Positions 8,184 to 16,314 of a stretch of DNA of 64,000 nucleotides are shown here, piece by piece (positions within the stretch are counted from its first letter, which is position 1; each line of letters starts with the position of its first letter). Origin of the DNA: Oleidesulfovibrio sp047973035. Its GTDB lineage: Bacteria; Desulfobacterota; Desulfovibrionia; Desulfovibrionales; Desulfovibrionaceae. Both the position numbers and the translations under genes were made by a program. The notes beneath the pieces were generated by a model. It was not told where the DNA came from and did not search any database. It was given only the letters and a program-made list of their open reading frames with translations. The stretch is from NCBI RefSeq assembly GCF_047973035.1, contig NZ_JBKEBF010000037.1:186001-250000 (forward strand), given 5' to 3'.

Positions 8184-8726
8184 ATGAACAATGTGGCATT
8201 GCTCCCCACAGGCTACCTTGAGTCGCAGGATGCACCGGTTTCCAACGATCCGTTGGCGCTTCTGGGCATGGTGGTCTCGCTGGAGCAGGGGGTCACATTA
8301 CGCAGCTTCATGCAGATGCTCAGGCTGTATCCCGATTTTGCACGGCTGAGTCCGTTTTTTGCGCAAGCGCTCGCTGAGACGCAGAAACAGCCTTCAGCCA
8401 ACTGCATAACGGATGCGTTTACGGTGTTGCAGCTTGCAAAACTCATTGAACTTACAGGGTTTCCGGGAAATCCTGCAGTACAGTCCTACACCACCCTGCG
8501 GGGCACGAGCGAACATGGCGGACAGGAGCACGAGTTGCGGTTCATATCTCTTGGTGAATTGCTGGATATGCCTCTGGCGCTGGGCGGCGTGAAACATACT
8601 GTATTTGGCGACAGACCGGATGTGCTTATATGTGAGACCGCATTCAGTCTGTTCGACGTCATCGAAGGCATCGCATGGGAGATGGGCTTTCAGGGCGGCT
8701 CCCGGCAATGCAGCCTCAGGAGGTAG
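8184..8726 (+). CDS. Conserved protein of unknown function linked to tmc
   Basis: 180 residues, no signal peptide, no membrane segment and no cofactor motif. ATG 8184 has GGAAGG upstream; an overlapping ATG at 8179 runs straight into a stop. The protein is mostly helical by composition with a middle part (residues 105-160) richer in strand formers. It is sandwiched between tmcA and the usp gene with gaps of 19 and 3 bases, so it is translated from the same message. A gene of this kind occupies the same place next to tmc in Desulfovibrio, as far as I remember. I recognise no domain and propose no function beyond an accessory or regulatory part in the Tmc operon. Confidence 0.75.
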   Translation: MNNVALLPTGYLESQDAPVSNDPLALLGMVVSLEQGVTLRSFMQMLRLYPDFARLSPFFAQALAETQKQPSANCITDAFTVLQLAKLIELTGFPGNPAVQSYTTLRGTSEHGGQEHELRFISLGELLDMPLALGGVKHTVFGDRPDVLICETAFSLFDVIEGIAWEMGFQGGSRQCSLRR

Positions 8727-8729
8727 CAT

Positions 8730-9653
8730 ATGTTCAAAAAAATTCTCTTCGCCACTTCTGCTTCTCCGGCCAGTGACAATGCGGCAAAGGTTGCTTTTGA
8801 CCTTGCACGGCGCAATGGCGCAAAGCTGCTTCTGTTCCACGTGCTTGGTGTGCCGAGCCGCGGTTTTTCCCATATGGTGCGCGATCTGCGTACAGGGCAG
8901 GAAGAACACGCAGACGCTGATTACCGCGAATGGGTAATTGATGAACTGAAAAGCACGTATGCGGAACAGCTTGAAGGTTTTGAAAAAAACACCAACATCG
9001 AACTGGCAGTGGGCGTGCCGCATACAGAAGTGCTGCGCTTTGCCCGCCATAACGATGTGGATTTGATCGTCATGGGGGCAAATGCCCGCGACGACGACCC
9101 CGGTGCAGCCCGCACCCGCAGCGTCATCGGCAGCACCATGCAGCGCGTGGCCCGCACTGCACGGTGTCCGGTGCTTATCGTCAACCGTCCATGCACAACC
9201 TGCTGGAACCTGTTCTCAAACATTGTCTTCTGCACAGACTTCTCAAAAGCTGCTGACTCTGCGTTCAAGTTCGCCCTCAGCAGTGCAAAGGAAGTGAACG
9301 CACGCCTGCATTTGTTCCACGCTTTTGATATGCATGCCTCCAAGATGGGGGTTTTCCCCAGCCAGTCCGATATCGAAAGCCGCCTGCAACATGCCCACAA
9401 GCAGATGGAGGAGCGTTACATTTCGCAAATGGGCGACTTTGACAACTACCAGGTGGATATCTGGGAAGGTACTCCGTATGTCGAGATTCTCAAGTACGCC
9501 CGGGAACGGCAGGCTGACCTTGTGGTAATGGCACACCACACCAAGGAAGTTGATCCCGAGCAGGCTGAAATAGGCAGTACCGTAGAGCAGGTTGTGCTCC
9601 GCTCCGCATGCCCTGTGGCAAGTGTGGTGCATCCTGATAAAGTTGCCGCCTGA
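8730..9653 (+). CDS. Tandem universal stress protein
   Basis: 307 residues formed of two Usp domains, about 1-145 and 155-305. Each starts with a typical first strand (FKKILFATSASPAS; FSNIVFCTDFSKAAD) and ends with the nucleotide-binding signature, G-x2-G followed by a Ser/Thr pair: in domain 1 VMGAN then RSVIGSTMQRV, in domain 2 VMAHHTKE then IGSTVEQVVL. The GSTMQRV and GSTVEQV loops belong to the ATP-binding type of Usp proteins. In the Tmc region it probably senses energy or adenylate state, which is inference. It is three bases behind the unknown gene, with AGGAGG immediately upstream of ATG 8730. Confidence 0.9.
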   Translation: MFKKILFATSASPASDNAAKVAFDLARRNGAKLLLFHVLGVPSRGFSHMVRDLRTGQEEHADADYREWVIDELKSTYAEQLEGFEKNTNIELAVGVPHTEVLRFARHNDVDLIVMGANARDDDPGAARTRSVIGSTMQRVARTARCPVLIVNRPCTTCWNLFSNIVFCTDFSKAADSAFKFALSSAKEVNARLHLFHAFDMHASKMGVFPSQSDIESRLQHAHKQMEERYISQMGDFDNYQVDIWEGTPYVEILKYARERQADLVVMAHHTKEVDPEQAEIGSTVEQVVLRSACPVASVVHPDKVAA

Positions 9654-9684
9654 TAGCACTGCGGTCTGACAGCGGGAGGCGGTA

Positions 9685-10146
9685 ATGCCGCAGACCATTC
9701 TGGTAGTGGATGACGAAATGAGCTTCAGGTTTTACCTGAAGGCGCTGTTCGAAACGGGCGGTTATCACGTGGTGGCCGCCCGAAACGGAAGCGAAGGCCT
9801 GCAAATGGCCCGTACGCATAACCCCGACCTTGTGCTGCTGGATGTTATGATGCCGCATCAGGGCGGGCTGGAGATGTACCGGGGGCTGCGTTCCGACCCT
9901 GAATTGCGCAGCGTGCCTGTAGTTATGCTTTCGGCAGTAGGGGCGGGTACCTTTGCCCACGGGCTGGCCATGATAGGGCTGGCGCAGGGCGATTTGCCGC
10001 CGCCGCAGGCATATATGGAAAAACCGCCGTGCCCGGAAGAATTACTCAGCACTGTCCGTACCGTGCTGGATTCGCAGAAAAACGACGTAAAGAGGCACAG
10101 GGAATACAAGGAGAGCTGCAATGCCGCACAAGATCCTGATTGTTGA
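9685..10146 (+). CDS. Stand-alone response regulator receiver protein
   Basis: 153 residues, a single CheY-like receiver without output domain. D9/D10 form the acidic pocket, D53 in LVLLDVMMP is the phosphoacceptor, and the conserved lysine lies in YMEKPP near residue 113. There is an insertion of about 15 residues between the switch serine (MLSAVG) and that lysine, and a charged C-terminal tail of 25 residues. It overlaps the next receiver gene by 26 bases, so the two are translationally linked. Without a DNA-binding domain it must act by protein contact or phosphorelay, most simply with the kinase three genes on. Confidence 0.88.
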   Translation: MPQTILVVDDEMSFRFYLKALFETGGYHVVAARNGSEGLQMARTHNPDLVLLDVMMPHQGGLEMYRGLRSDPELRSVPVVMLSAVGAGTFAHGLAMIGLAQGDLPPPQAYMEKPPCPEELLSTVRTVLDSQKNDVKRHREYKESCNAAQDPDC

Positions 10147-10516
10147 CGACGACCCTTATATCGTCAAATATCTTGTGGATATCTTAAGCGACAATGGCTA
10201 CGCCACATGCTCCGCCTCAGACGGAGCAGACGCAATGGCCGTGATGGAGCGCGAAAAGCCGGATCTGGTCACACTTGATCTGGAAATGCCCAACGAATGG
10301 GGGCCGCGTTTTTACCGTAAGATGAGCAAAGCTCCGGAGTTCAAAGAAACACCGGTCATTGTCATCAGCGGCCTTTCCGGTATTCACCTGGCTATCCGTA
10401 ACGCTGTGGCGTCGCTTAAAAAGCCGTTTGACCCTAATAAACTGCTTGAGATTATACGTGAAACGCTGGGAGAGCAGGGGCGCTCTGCCGCCGCTATGGC
10501 CTCCGCCGACGAATAG
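10121..10516 (+). CDS. Second stand-alone response regulator receiver protein
   Basis: 131 residues forming one receiver domain. D9, D10 and D11 make the acidic pocket, D53 in LVTLDLEMP accepts the phosphate, VISG holds the switch serine and the lysine is in SLKKPFD. ATG 10121 follows AAGGAGAG inside the end of the previous gene. It again lacks an output domain. Two receivers plus a kinase that itself carries a receiver suggest a branched phosphorelay controlling the Tmc complex or its operon. Confidence 0.88.
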   Translation: MPHKILIVDDDPYIVKYLVDILSDNGYATCSASDGADAMAVMEREKPDLVTLDLEMPNEWGPRFYRKMSKAPEFKETPVIVISGLSGIHLAIRNAVASLKKPFDPNKLLEIIRETLGEQGRSAAAMASADE

Positions 10517-10612
10517 CATGACGGGGCGCGCTCCTTGCGGGGGGCGTCCCGACGCAATCACCGGCAGGCTGCCATACTGCCGGAACGCGCTGCTATGCGC
10601 CGAGGAGTATCC

Positions 10613-12601
10613 ATGAGCCATTCCATCCTGCTGGTGGACGACGAAGAAGGAATCCGTACCGTTCTGGGTCTGTCACTTGCTGATGCCGGATACCGCGTGA
10701 CCACCGCTGCCACAGGTGAGGAAGCCCTGCGACTTTTTGATCAGACGCAGCCCGACATCGTTCTTACCGATATTAAAATGCCTGGCCTCTCGGGCCTTGA
10801 CCTTCTTGCGCGGATAAAAAAACAGTCGCCGGAAACGGAAGTCATCATGATAACCGGTCACGGCGATATGGACCTTGCCATCCAGAGTCTGAAACAGGAT
10901 GCCACGGACTTTATCACCAAGCCCATCAATGACGACGTGTTGGAAATAGCCCTGAGCAGGGCCAATGAACGTATTTCCATGCGCGCTCAGCTGCGTGACT
11001 ACACAGAAAATCTGGAAAATAAAGTACGGGAACAATCCGCAAGGCTTGTTGAGGCGGAGCGTCAGCTTGCCGCACAGCAGATGATGGACGGCTTTTCCGT
11101 GGGTCTTAAAGCCCTGCTTAACGCCATGGACAGCGCCATGGGCGGAGTGTTCAACGAGCTGCCCTGTTTTGTTGCCGTGCACAGCCGTTATCTGGAGATC
11201 ATATCCGCAAACGACCTTTACAGGGAGCGGCTGGGGAATCTTGTCGGGCACCAGAGCTGGGAAGCATATTACGGGCGTGACAAAGAAAGTAACGGCTGCC
11301 CCGTGCTGACCGCCATTCGTGAAGGGCGCGGCAGCAGGACGGAAGAAATGCTTATCGATAAGCATGGCAACGGTATTCCGGTACTGGTTCATACCGCACC
11401 CATTCTGGATAATGACGGCGAAGTCGAGCTGGTGCTGGAAATTTCTGTCGATACTTCGGAAGCCCGTCGGCTGCATGAAGAGCTGCGCTTAACCCGTCAC
11501 CGCTACGGGCAGCTTTTTGAAGAAGCTCCCTGTTATATCACCGTGCAGGACAAACAGTTCCGTGTGGTGGAAGCAAACAGGCGTTTTCGTGAGGACTTCG
11601 GCAATGCCGTGGGCGGCTTCTGTCATGATGTTTTCGTGCACCGCAAGACGCCCTGTTCGGGCTGTCCTGTTCAGCGTACGTTCATTGACGGGCAGCCGCA
11701 CCAGTACGAAACCGTTGTCACTTCGCGCTCCGGCGAGCAATACAATGTTCTTGTGTGGACAGCGCCACTACGGGATGCGAACGGCAACATTATTGAAGTG
11801 ATGGAGATGTCTACAAACATCACAGAGTTGCGGCGGTTGCAGGACCGCCTTTCCAATCTCGGGTTGCTGCTGGGCTCCACGGCGCATGGCATCAAGGGGC
11901 TGCTGACCGCACTGGACGGTGGCATCTACCGCCTTGGCTCCGGCCTTGAACGCGGTAACACGGAACGCATCGAAGACAGCTATAACGATGTGAAGCATCT
12001 GACAGACCGCCTGCGCAAGATGGTTCTCGATCTGTTGTACTATTCCAAAAAGCGGGCACTCAACTGGGAAATGGTTGTGACTTCACATTTTACTTCCGAG
12101 GTTGCCGCCCTTGTGCAGCCCAAAGCTGAGGCGCAGAATATCAAGTTTACCGTTGAGGTTGAACCGGATGCAGGTACGTTTGAGGCAGATTCCGGCGCTC
12201 TTTCTGCCGCGTTTGTCAACCTGCTGGAAAATGCAGTGGAAGCCTGCGTTGCTGATAAATCGAAAGAAGAGCACGAAGTGTTGTTAAGCGTTACAGGTCT
12301 GTCTGACAGGGTTGAGTTTCTTATTACCGACAACGGTACGGGCATGGACCGTGAAACCCGTGAAAAGCTGTTCACGCTGTTTTTTTCATCCAAAGGTGCA
12401 GCAGGAACAGGAATCGGGCTGTTTGTTGCCTCGCAGACGGTACAGCAGCATGGCGGTACTATTTCGGTAGGTTCGGAACCGCAACAGGGTACCACTTTTG
12501 TGGTAAGCCTGCCGCGAGTTCTGTCTGACTCTGCAAAAGAAAATGAAGAGAACGCCGGAGCAGGTAACGGGGCGCAAGCTGTGGAGCTGGCTGCCGGATA
12601 A
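10613..12601 (+). CDS. Receiver-PAS-PAS sensor histidine kinase of the tmc cluster
   Basis: 662 residues, cytoplasmic. ATG 10613 is preferred because GAGGAG lies seven bases upstream. Order of domains: receiver 1-120 (D53 in LTDIKMP), coiled coil 125-165, first PAS about 180-290, second PAS about 295-410, then the dimerisation/phosphoacceptor helix with the histidine in STAHGIKG near 425, and the ATPase domain with NLLENAVEAC, DNGTGM and GTGIGL. The second PAS carries a cysteine cluster, FCHD then CSGCPV, shared with the membrane kinase at 29989-32286; the first has only a remnant (NGCPV). No membrane segment is seen, so the signal is internal, perhaps redox or metal state. It closes the tmc-linked block. 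Confidence 0.9.
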   Translation: MSHSILLVDDEEGIRTVLGLSLADAGYRVTTAATGEEALRLFDQTQPDIVLTDIKMPGLSGLDLLARIKKQSPETEVIMITGHGDMDLAIQSLKQDATDFITKPINDDVLEIALSRANERISMRAQLRDYTENLENKVREQSARLVEAERQLAAQQMMDGFSVGLKALLNAMDSAMGGVFNELPCFVAVHSRYLEIISANDLYRERLGNLVGHQSWEAYYGRDKESNGCPVLTAIREGRGSRTEEMLIDKHGNGIPVLVHTAPILDNDGEVELVLEISVDTSEARRLHEELRLTRHRYGQLFEEAPCYITVQDKQFRVVEANRRFREDFGNAVGGFCHDVFVHRKTPCSGCPVQRTFIDGQPHQYETVVTSRSGEQYNVLVWTAPLRDANGNIIEVMEMSTNITELRRLQDRLSNLGLLLGSTAHGIKGLLTALDGGIYRLGSGLERGNTERIEDSYNDVKHLTDRLRKMVLDLLYYSKKRALNWEMVVTSHFTSEVAALVQPKAEAQNIKFTVEVEPDAGTFEADSGALSAAFVNLLENAVEACVADKSKEEHEVLLSVTGLSDRVEFLITDNGTGMDRETREKLFTLFFSSKGAAGTGIGLFVASQTVQQHGGTISVGSEPQQGTTFVVSLPRVLSDSAKENEENAGAGNGAQAVELAAG

Positions 12602-12734
12602 GCTGTTGCCGGGTTAGTAGCTGCCTGTGAAGTTGTCTCCGGAGAAGCTGTTGATGGCTTCTCGCATGCGGATGGAACCCTTCAGGGGAACAAGGGGCAT
12701 TGAGGGAAAATGTAATATTGTTGTCATAAAAAAT

Positions 12735-12763
12735 AGCCCCGTTTATAGCGGGGCTGTTTTTTA
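12735..12763. terminator. Bidirectional terminator between convergent units
   Basis: AGCCCCG (12735-12741) pairs with CGGGGCT (12749-12755); T-rich on the plus side at 12757-12762 and A-rich on the other side at 12728-12733, so it can end the tmc-linked operon and the convergent carboxypeptidase operon. Confidence 0.85.
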
Positions 12764-12773
12764 TGAATATGCG

Positions 12774-14225
12774 CTAACGGCCCTGCGTTGACTCCGCATC
12801 ATCAAGGCTTGCCGGTGCGTCATCCGGACTATTTTCCATGGCAAGCTGCTGCTGCGCTGTCGGACCGCCAAAGTTCATTATCAGCATACCGGCAAAGGCG
12901 TCTTCTTTTCCTTCACGCTGGCGGTATACTTCAACTCTGTAAAGAGATTCGCGGGTATCGATGGAAAAGCCGGGCAGAAAATCAGCCTTGCTTACATTAA
13001 GTCCCGCTTCATCATCTACGCCTTTTTTCGTCATGCCGATCACGTTGATACGGTAGCCTTTTATAGGCTCCACCATAAATTCGCGTTGAACAGAGACGAC
13101 ATCTCCCACTTTTGCCGCGGTGGACTCGCCGTCAATCTGCAATGCAACGTGTTCCAGCGAATTGTCGTAATCAAAATACTGGGGGTTGATGGCTGTCAGG
13201 CGGCGGTTGCCGTAGTAGACGTCAAAGCGGTTGCTGTCCGGCAGCAGCGTGAGCAGCGGGCGCAGCGGTGAAAAGGTTACCGGCTGCCCTTTGTGCATGG
13301 GGATGTAGCTCACTGTCCGGCGGATGTCGTCCAGCGGCAGCGTGATGCGCCCGTCATACAGACGTACGGCAAGGTCACGTTCTATGGCGCCGTAAACGCC
13401 GCCTCTGGTCAGGGCAAAGTTACGGGTGAACTGTATTCCCATCTGCCGCATGAATGATTCCAGAACGCGCAGATGGTAGTACGCACGGACGTGCGTGGGA
13501 AATTGCTTGCTGGCTTCGATGCCGAAGGCGGGCTTGCCGTGCAGGATGGCAAAGTATGTCAGGGTTTTTTCCATCTCCCTGTCGCCCCGCCGCGTTTCGG
13601 TATTTTTCAGGTAGTATCTGTGGTTACCGTCCAGCAGTTCGTCATTGGCATGGTCTACTGCTGTTTTTCCCATTTGTTCAAGGTTGCCGTAACGGGGTGC
13701 ATTAAGGGTCGCCTGATCGATAATGACAGACTGTCCCCAGCGGTTCGGGTTACACTGGCTGTTTTCCCATGTGGGGCGGTAAAAGCCGCTGCCATCATGC
13801 AGGTTAAGTACGGCGTCCACCTGAGGGCTGACGATGATGTTTTTGATGCGGGATACGGTGTCAAACTCAGGGTCGCGGGAAGGAAGCTTGGCAAATTTGC
13901 GGTTCATATCGCCGTGTATGCCGCGTGACCGTTTGATAATGCTGGGAAAGTTCAGGTCCGGCACTACCCACACGTTGCCGTGCGTAATGGTGTAGTGCGA
14001 AGCCACCAGTGATGCGGCATTAAAACCGCCCGGTTCGTCGCCCTGAATGCCGCCGATGATAAGCAGCGTGGGCGGGGACTGTGTGGTAGCGGCAGGTGCT
14101 GTTGCCGCTGCTTCTAATTTGTGCAGTGTAAAATCCAGCGCAGGAGCTGTCAGGCTGTCCGCTGCAAAGACCGCTGGCGTAAACGACAGGAGAAAGAGTA
14201 TCAACGCGATAGTGATGCGCTTCAT
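12774..14225 (-). CDS. Exported M14-family zinc carboxypeptidase, Csd4-like
   Basis: 483 residues from ATG 14225. This start makes a TGA/ATG overlap with the gene before it; a longer start at 14246 would enter that gene. A signal peptide (residues 1-22, ending FAA) directs export. The M14 zinc site is visible as GGIQGDEPGG near residue 55 (His of the usual HxxE is replaced by Gln) and NLHDGSGFYRP near 140; the region after residue 250 is made of beta-rich accessory domains. The Q-x-x-E variant, the length and the three-domain layout recall Csd4/Pgp1, the D,L-carboxypeptidase that trims peptidoglycan tripeptides and helps shape helical cells in Helicobacter and Campylobacter. A vibrioid host makes this attractive but it is inference. 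Confidence 0.75.
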   Translation of the reverse strand: MKRITIALILFLLSFTPAVFAADSLTAPALDFTLHKLEAAATAPAATTQSPPTLLIIGGIQGDEPGGFNAASLVASHYTITHGNVWVVPDLNFPSIIKRSRGIHGDMNRKFAKLPSRDPEFDTVSRIKNIIVSPQVDAVLNLHDGSGFYRPTWENSQCNPNRWGQSVIIDQATLNAPRYGNLEQMGKTAVDHANDELLDGNHRYYLKNTETRRGDREMEKTLTYFAILHGKPAFGIEASKQFPTHVRAYYHLRVLESFMRQMGIQFTRNFALTRGGVYGAIERDLAVRLYDGRITLPLDDIRRTVSYIPMHKGQPVTFSPLRPLLTLLPDSNRFDVYYGNRRLTAINPQYFDYDNSLEHVALQIDGESTAAKVGDVVSVQREFMVEPIKGYRINVIGMTKKGVDDEAGLNVSKADFLPGFSIDTRESLYRVEVYRQREGKEDAFAGMLIMNFGGPTAQQQLAMENSPDDAPASLDDAESTQGR

Positions 14226-15067
14226 GACAGTACCTTTATGTGCCATGGCTCAAATCGTACTCCCAGCAGGTTGTCCTGCGGGTAGCGCAAAGTGATGTAG
14301 CCACGTTCTTCAAGTTGTTTGAAGATGTCAGTTTCAGTAAAGCGGGCTGTAAAATTTGCTTCGCCGAAGCCGTGCTGCCCAACGTCAAAATCGCTTACCG
14401 CATGAAACGAATAACCGGGAGGCGCCAGAGAACGCGAAGCGAGCGACAGGTTGCCTTCAGAGACAACGGCCTTGTTCAGAAACAACATGAACTGTTTTAC
14501 CACACCACGCACGCCCGAAGTCAGAATAACCCTTTCGCCGAAAATCTGCTGAATAGCCTGCCATGTCTCCTCCGGCTTGCCTTTGAATAGCCAGTTGCCC
14601 ATGCCCGGAACTTTTATCACTTCGCGTTGCGGAATGCGTTCCGTCAGTCTGGTGACAGGCTTGGTACCGTAAAAGCCGTATACAGAGGCATCGGTGTGAA
14701 AAATTTCGTCCAGCAGGTCCTTTTCTGCTTTGCTGAAGGTGCCGATGGATGGGTACGAGTCGGCCAGTCGCAACGCTTCGTCAAAGCTTAAGATGTAAAA
14801 ATTGCCATGGCCTACGACCCGCTCGGTGCGGGCAAGGCGGGCTGTGGCTTTTTTTAGTGTGGAGAATCTTTCGGGACTTAAGATGATATCTGCCGGATCG
14901 GGCGCGTCAAAGTTCTGCATCCGCGATACATAATCCCGCACAGGCGACTCTATAAGTCCCTGCTGCGGGGCAAACTGCGTCAGCGCTCCGGCCAGAGCGG
15001 GCCCGTGGTGCAGCAGGCCTGCGGCGCATGCCGAGGCTGCAATGGCAAGAAAATGTCTTCTGTTCAT
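14222..15067 (-). CDS. Tat-exported M15/VanY-like carboxypeptidase
   Basis: 281 residues starting at ATG 15067. The N-terminus is a twin-arginine signal, NRRHFLA followed by a hydrophobic run to ALAG near residue 26. The C-terminal half has the zinc site of M15 D-alanyl-D-alanine carboxypeptidases: SFHAVSDFDVG (S-x-H-x6-D pattern) near 230 and EPWHIKVLS at the very end, the E-x-W-H motif. The middle part includes VILTSGVRG, matching the VanY substrate loop. It probably trims the terminal D-Ala of peptidoglycan stem peptides in the periplasm. It is translationally coupled (TGA overlapping ATG) to the M14 enzyme, so the two likely act in sequence on the same peptides. The upstream ribosome site is weak. 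Confidence 0.75.
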   Translation of the reverse strand: MNRRHFLAIAASACAAGLLHHGPALAGALTQFAPQQGLIESPVRDYVSRMQNFDAPDPADIILSPERFSTLKKATARLARTERVVGHGNFYILSFDEALRLADSYPSIGTFSKAEKDLLDEIFHTDASVYGFYGTKPVTRLTERIPQREVIKVPGMGNWLFKGKPEETWQAIQQIFGERVILTSGVRGVVKQFMLFLNKAVVSEGNLSLASRSLAPPGYSFHAVSDFDVGQHGFGEANFTARFTETDIFKQLEERGYITLRYPQDNLLGVRFEPWHIKVLS

Positions 15068-15320
15068 GCGTGTGTGCAGACGTGTCTCCGCGGTTGAGCT
15101 GTAGCTGCTGTGGGACCGCAGGTTGCTGCGGACTGGGTATACAGTATTGTAGATGAAAATAGCCTGCAACACAAAGGATCAGGTATGCTGCCGCTTGACC
15201 AGACGGGCTGAGTTCTTTTAGCGTGTGTTGTTGATCTGAATGCAATCATCCTCGTCGCTCCGCATAGGGAGTCAGACGGCAACCGGCGTCCTGCAAAAAG
15301 GGCGCGTAAAGGGGTTACAA

Positions 15321-16244
15321 ATGGTCCAGAAATCGGAAACGATCTGGTTTGACGGCAAGCAGGTTGCCTGGGACGAAGCCAATGTGCATGTTCTGACCCA
15401 CACCCTGCATTACGGTTTGGGCGTATTCGAAGGCATCCGTGCGTACAAGAGTGCAGACGGTACTTCTTCTGTTTTCCGCCTCCGTGAACATATCGAGCGT
15501 CTTTTTGCTTCTGCCAAGATTCTACGTATGGAAATTCCCTACACCGTAGACCAGCTTGTGGATGCCGTTGTGGAAACTCTGCAGCGTAACAAACTGGACG
15601 AAGGCTACATCCGCCCTCTGAGCTTTGTGGGTGCAGGCGCCATGGGCGTTAACCCCGGTACCAACCCTATCCAGACCATTATTGCAACATGGCCCTGGGG
15701 CGCGTATCTTGGCGAAGAAGCTCTTGAAATGGGCATTCGCGTAAAAACCAGCTCGTTCCAGCGTCATCACGTAAACGTGATGATGACCAAGGCGAAAGCC
15801 GTGGGCAACTACGTTAACTCCATTCTGGCAAAGACCGAAGCCGTTGCAGACGGTTACGACGAAGGTTTGATGCTGGATACCGCCGGTTATGTTTCTGAAG
15901 CAACCGGTGAAAATATCTTTATCGTACGTAACGGCGTGATCAAAACCACTCCCCTTACGTCCATCCTTGACGGCATTACCCGTAACAGCCTGATGACTCT
16001 GGCTACCGATCTGGGTTACAAGGTTGTGGAGCAGCAGTTCACTCGTGACGAACTGTATGTTGCAGACGAAGCATTCTTCTGTGGTACCGCAGCCGAAGTC
16101 ACCCCCATCCGCGAAGTGGACCGCCGTGTAATTGGCGCCGGTAAAGCAGGTAAGGTAACCAAACACCTGCAGACCGAATACTTCAAGGTTGTAAAGGGCG
16201 ACAATCCGAACTACGCTCACTGGCTGCATAAGTACTCCGTGTAG
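15321..16244 (+). CDS. ilvE: Branched-chain amino acid aminotransferase
   Basis: 307 residues from ATG 15321, with AAAGGGG seven bases upstream. It is a class IV PLP aminotransferase: HTLHYGLGVFEGIRAY near residue 31, the PLP lysine in MTKAKAVGNYVNS near 158, and EATGENIF near 193 with the TPL/TSILDGITR phosphate-binding stretch following. Length and motifs fit IlvE, which makes valine, leucine and isoleucine from their keto acids with glutamate. It stands alone between a divergent operon and a terminator, so it is not in an ilv operon here. Confidence 0.95.
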   Translation: MVQKSETIWFDGKQVAWDEANVHVLTHTLHYGLGVFEGIRAYKSADGTSSVFRLREHIERLFASAKILRMEIPYTVDQLVDAVVETLQRNKLDEGYIRPLSFVGAGAMGVNPGTNPIQTIIATWPWGAYLGEEALEMGIRVKTSSFQRHHVNVMMTKAKAVGNYVNSILAKTEAVADGYDEGLMLDTAGYVSEATGENIFIVRNGVIKTTPLTSILDGITRNSLMTLATDLGYKVVEQQFTRDELYVADEAFFCGTAAEVTPIREVDRRVIGAGKAGKVTKHLQTEYFKVVKGDNPNYAHWLHKYSV

Positions 16245-16262
16245 CGGCATATGCCATTTATG

Positions 16263-16292
16263 GCCGGCCCTGTCATGGCAGGGCCGGCTTTT
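16263..16292 (+). terminator. Terminator after ilvE
   Basis: GCCGGCCCTG (16263-16272) pairs with CAGGGCCGGC (16279-16288), followed by TTTT. Confidence 0.85.
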
Positions 16293-16314
16293 CACCTTTT
16301 AGCAACTCTGAATA

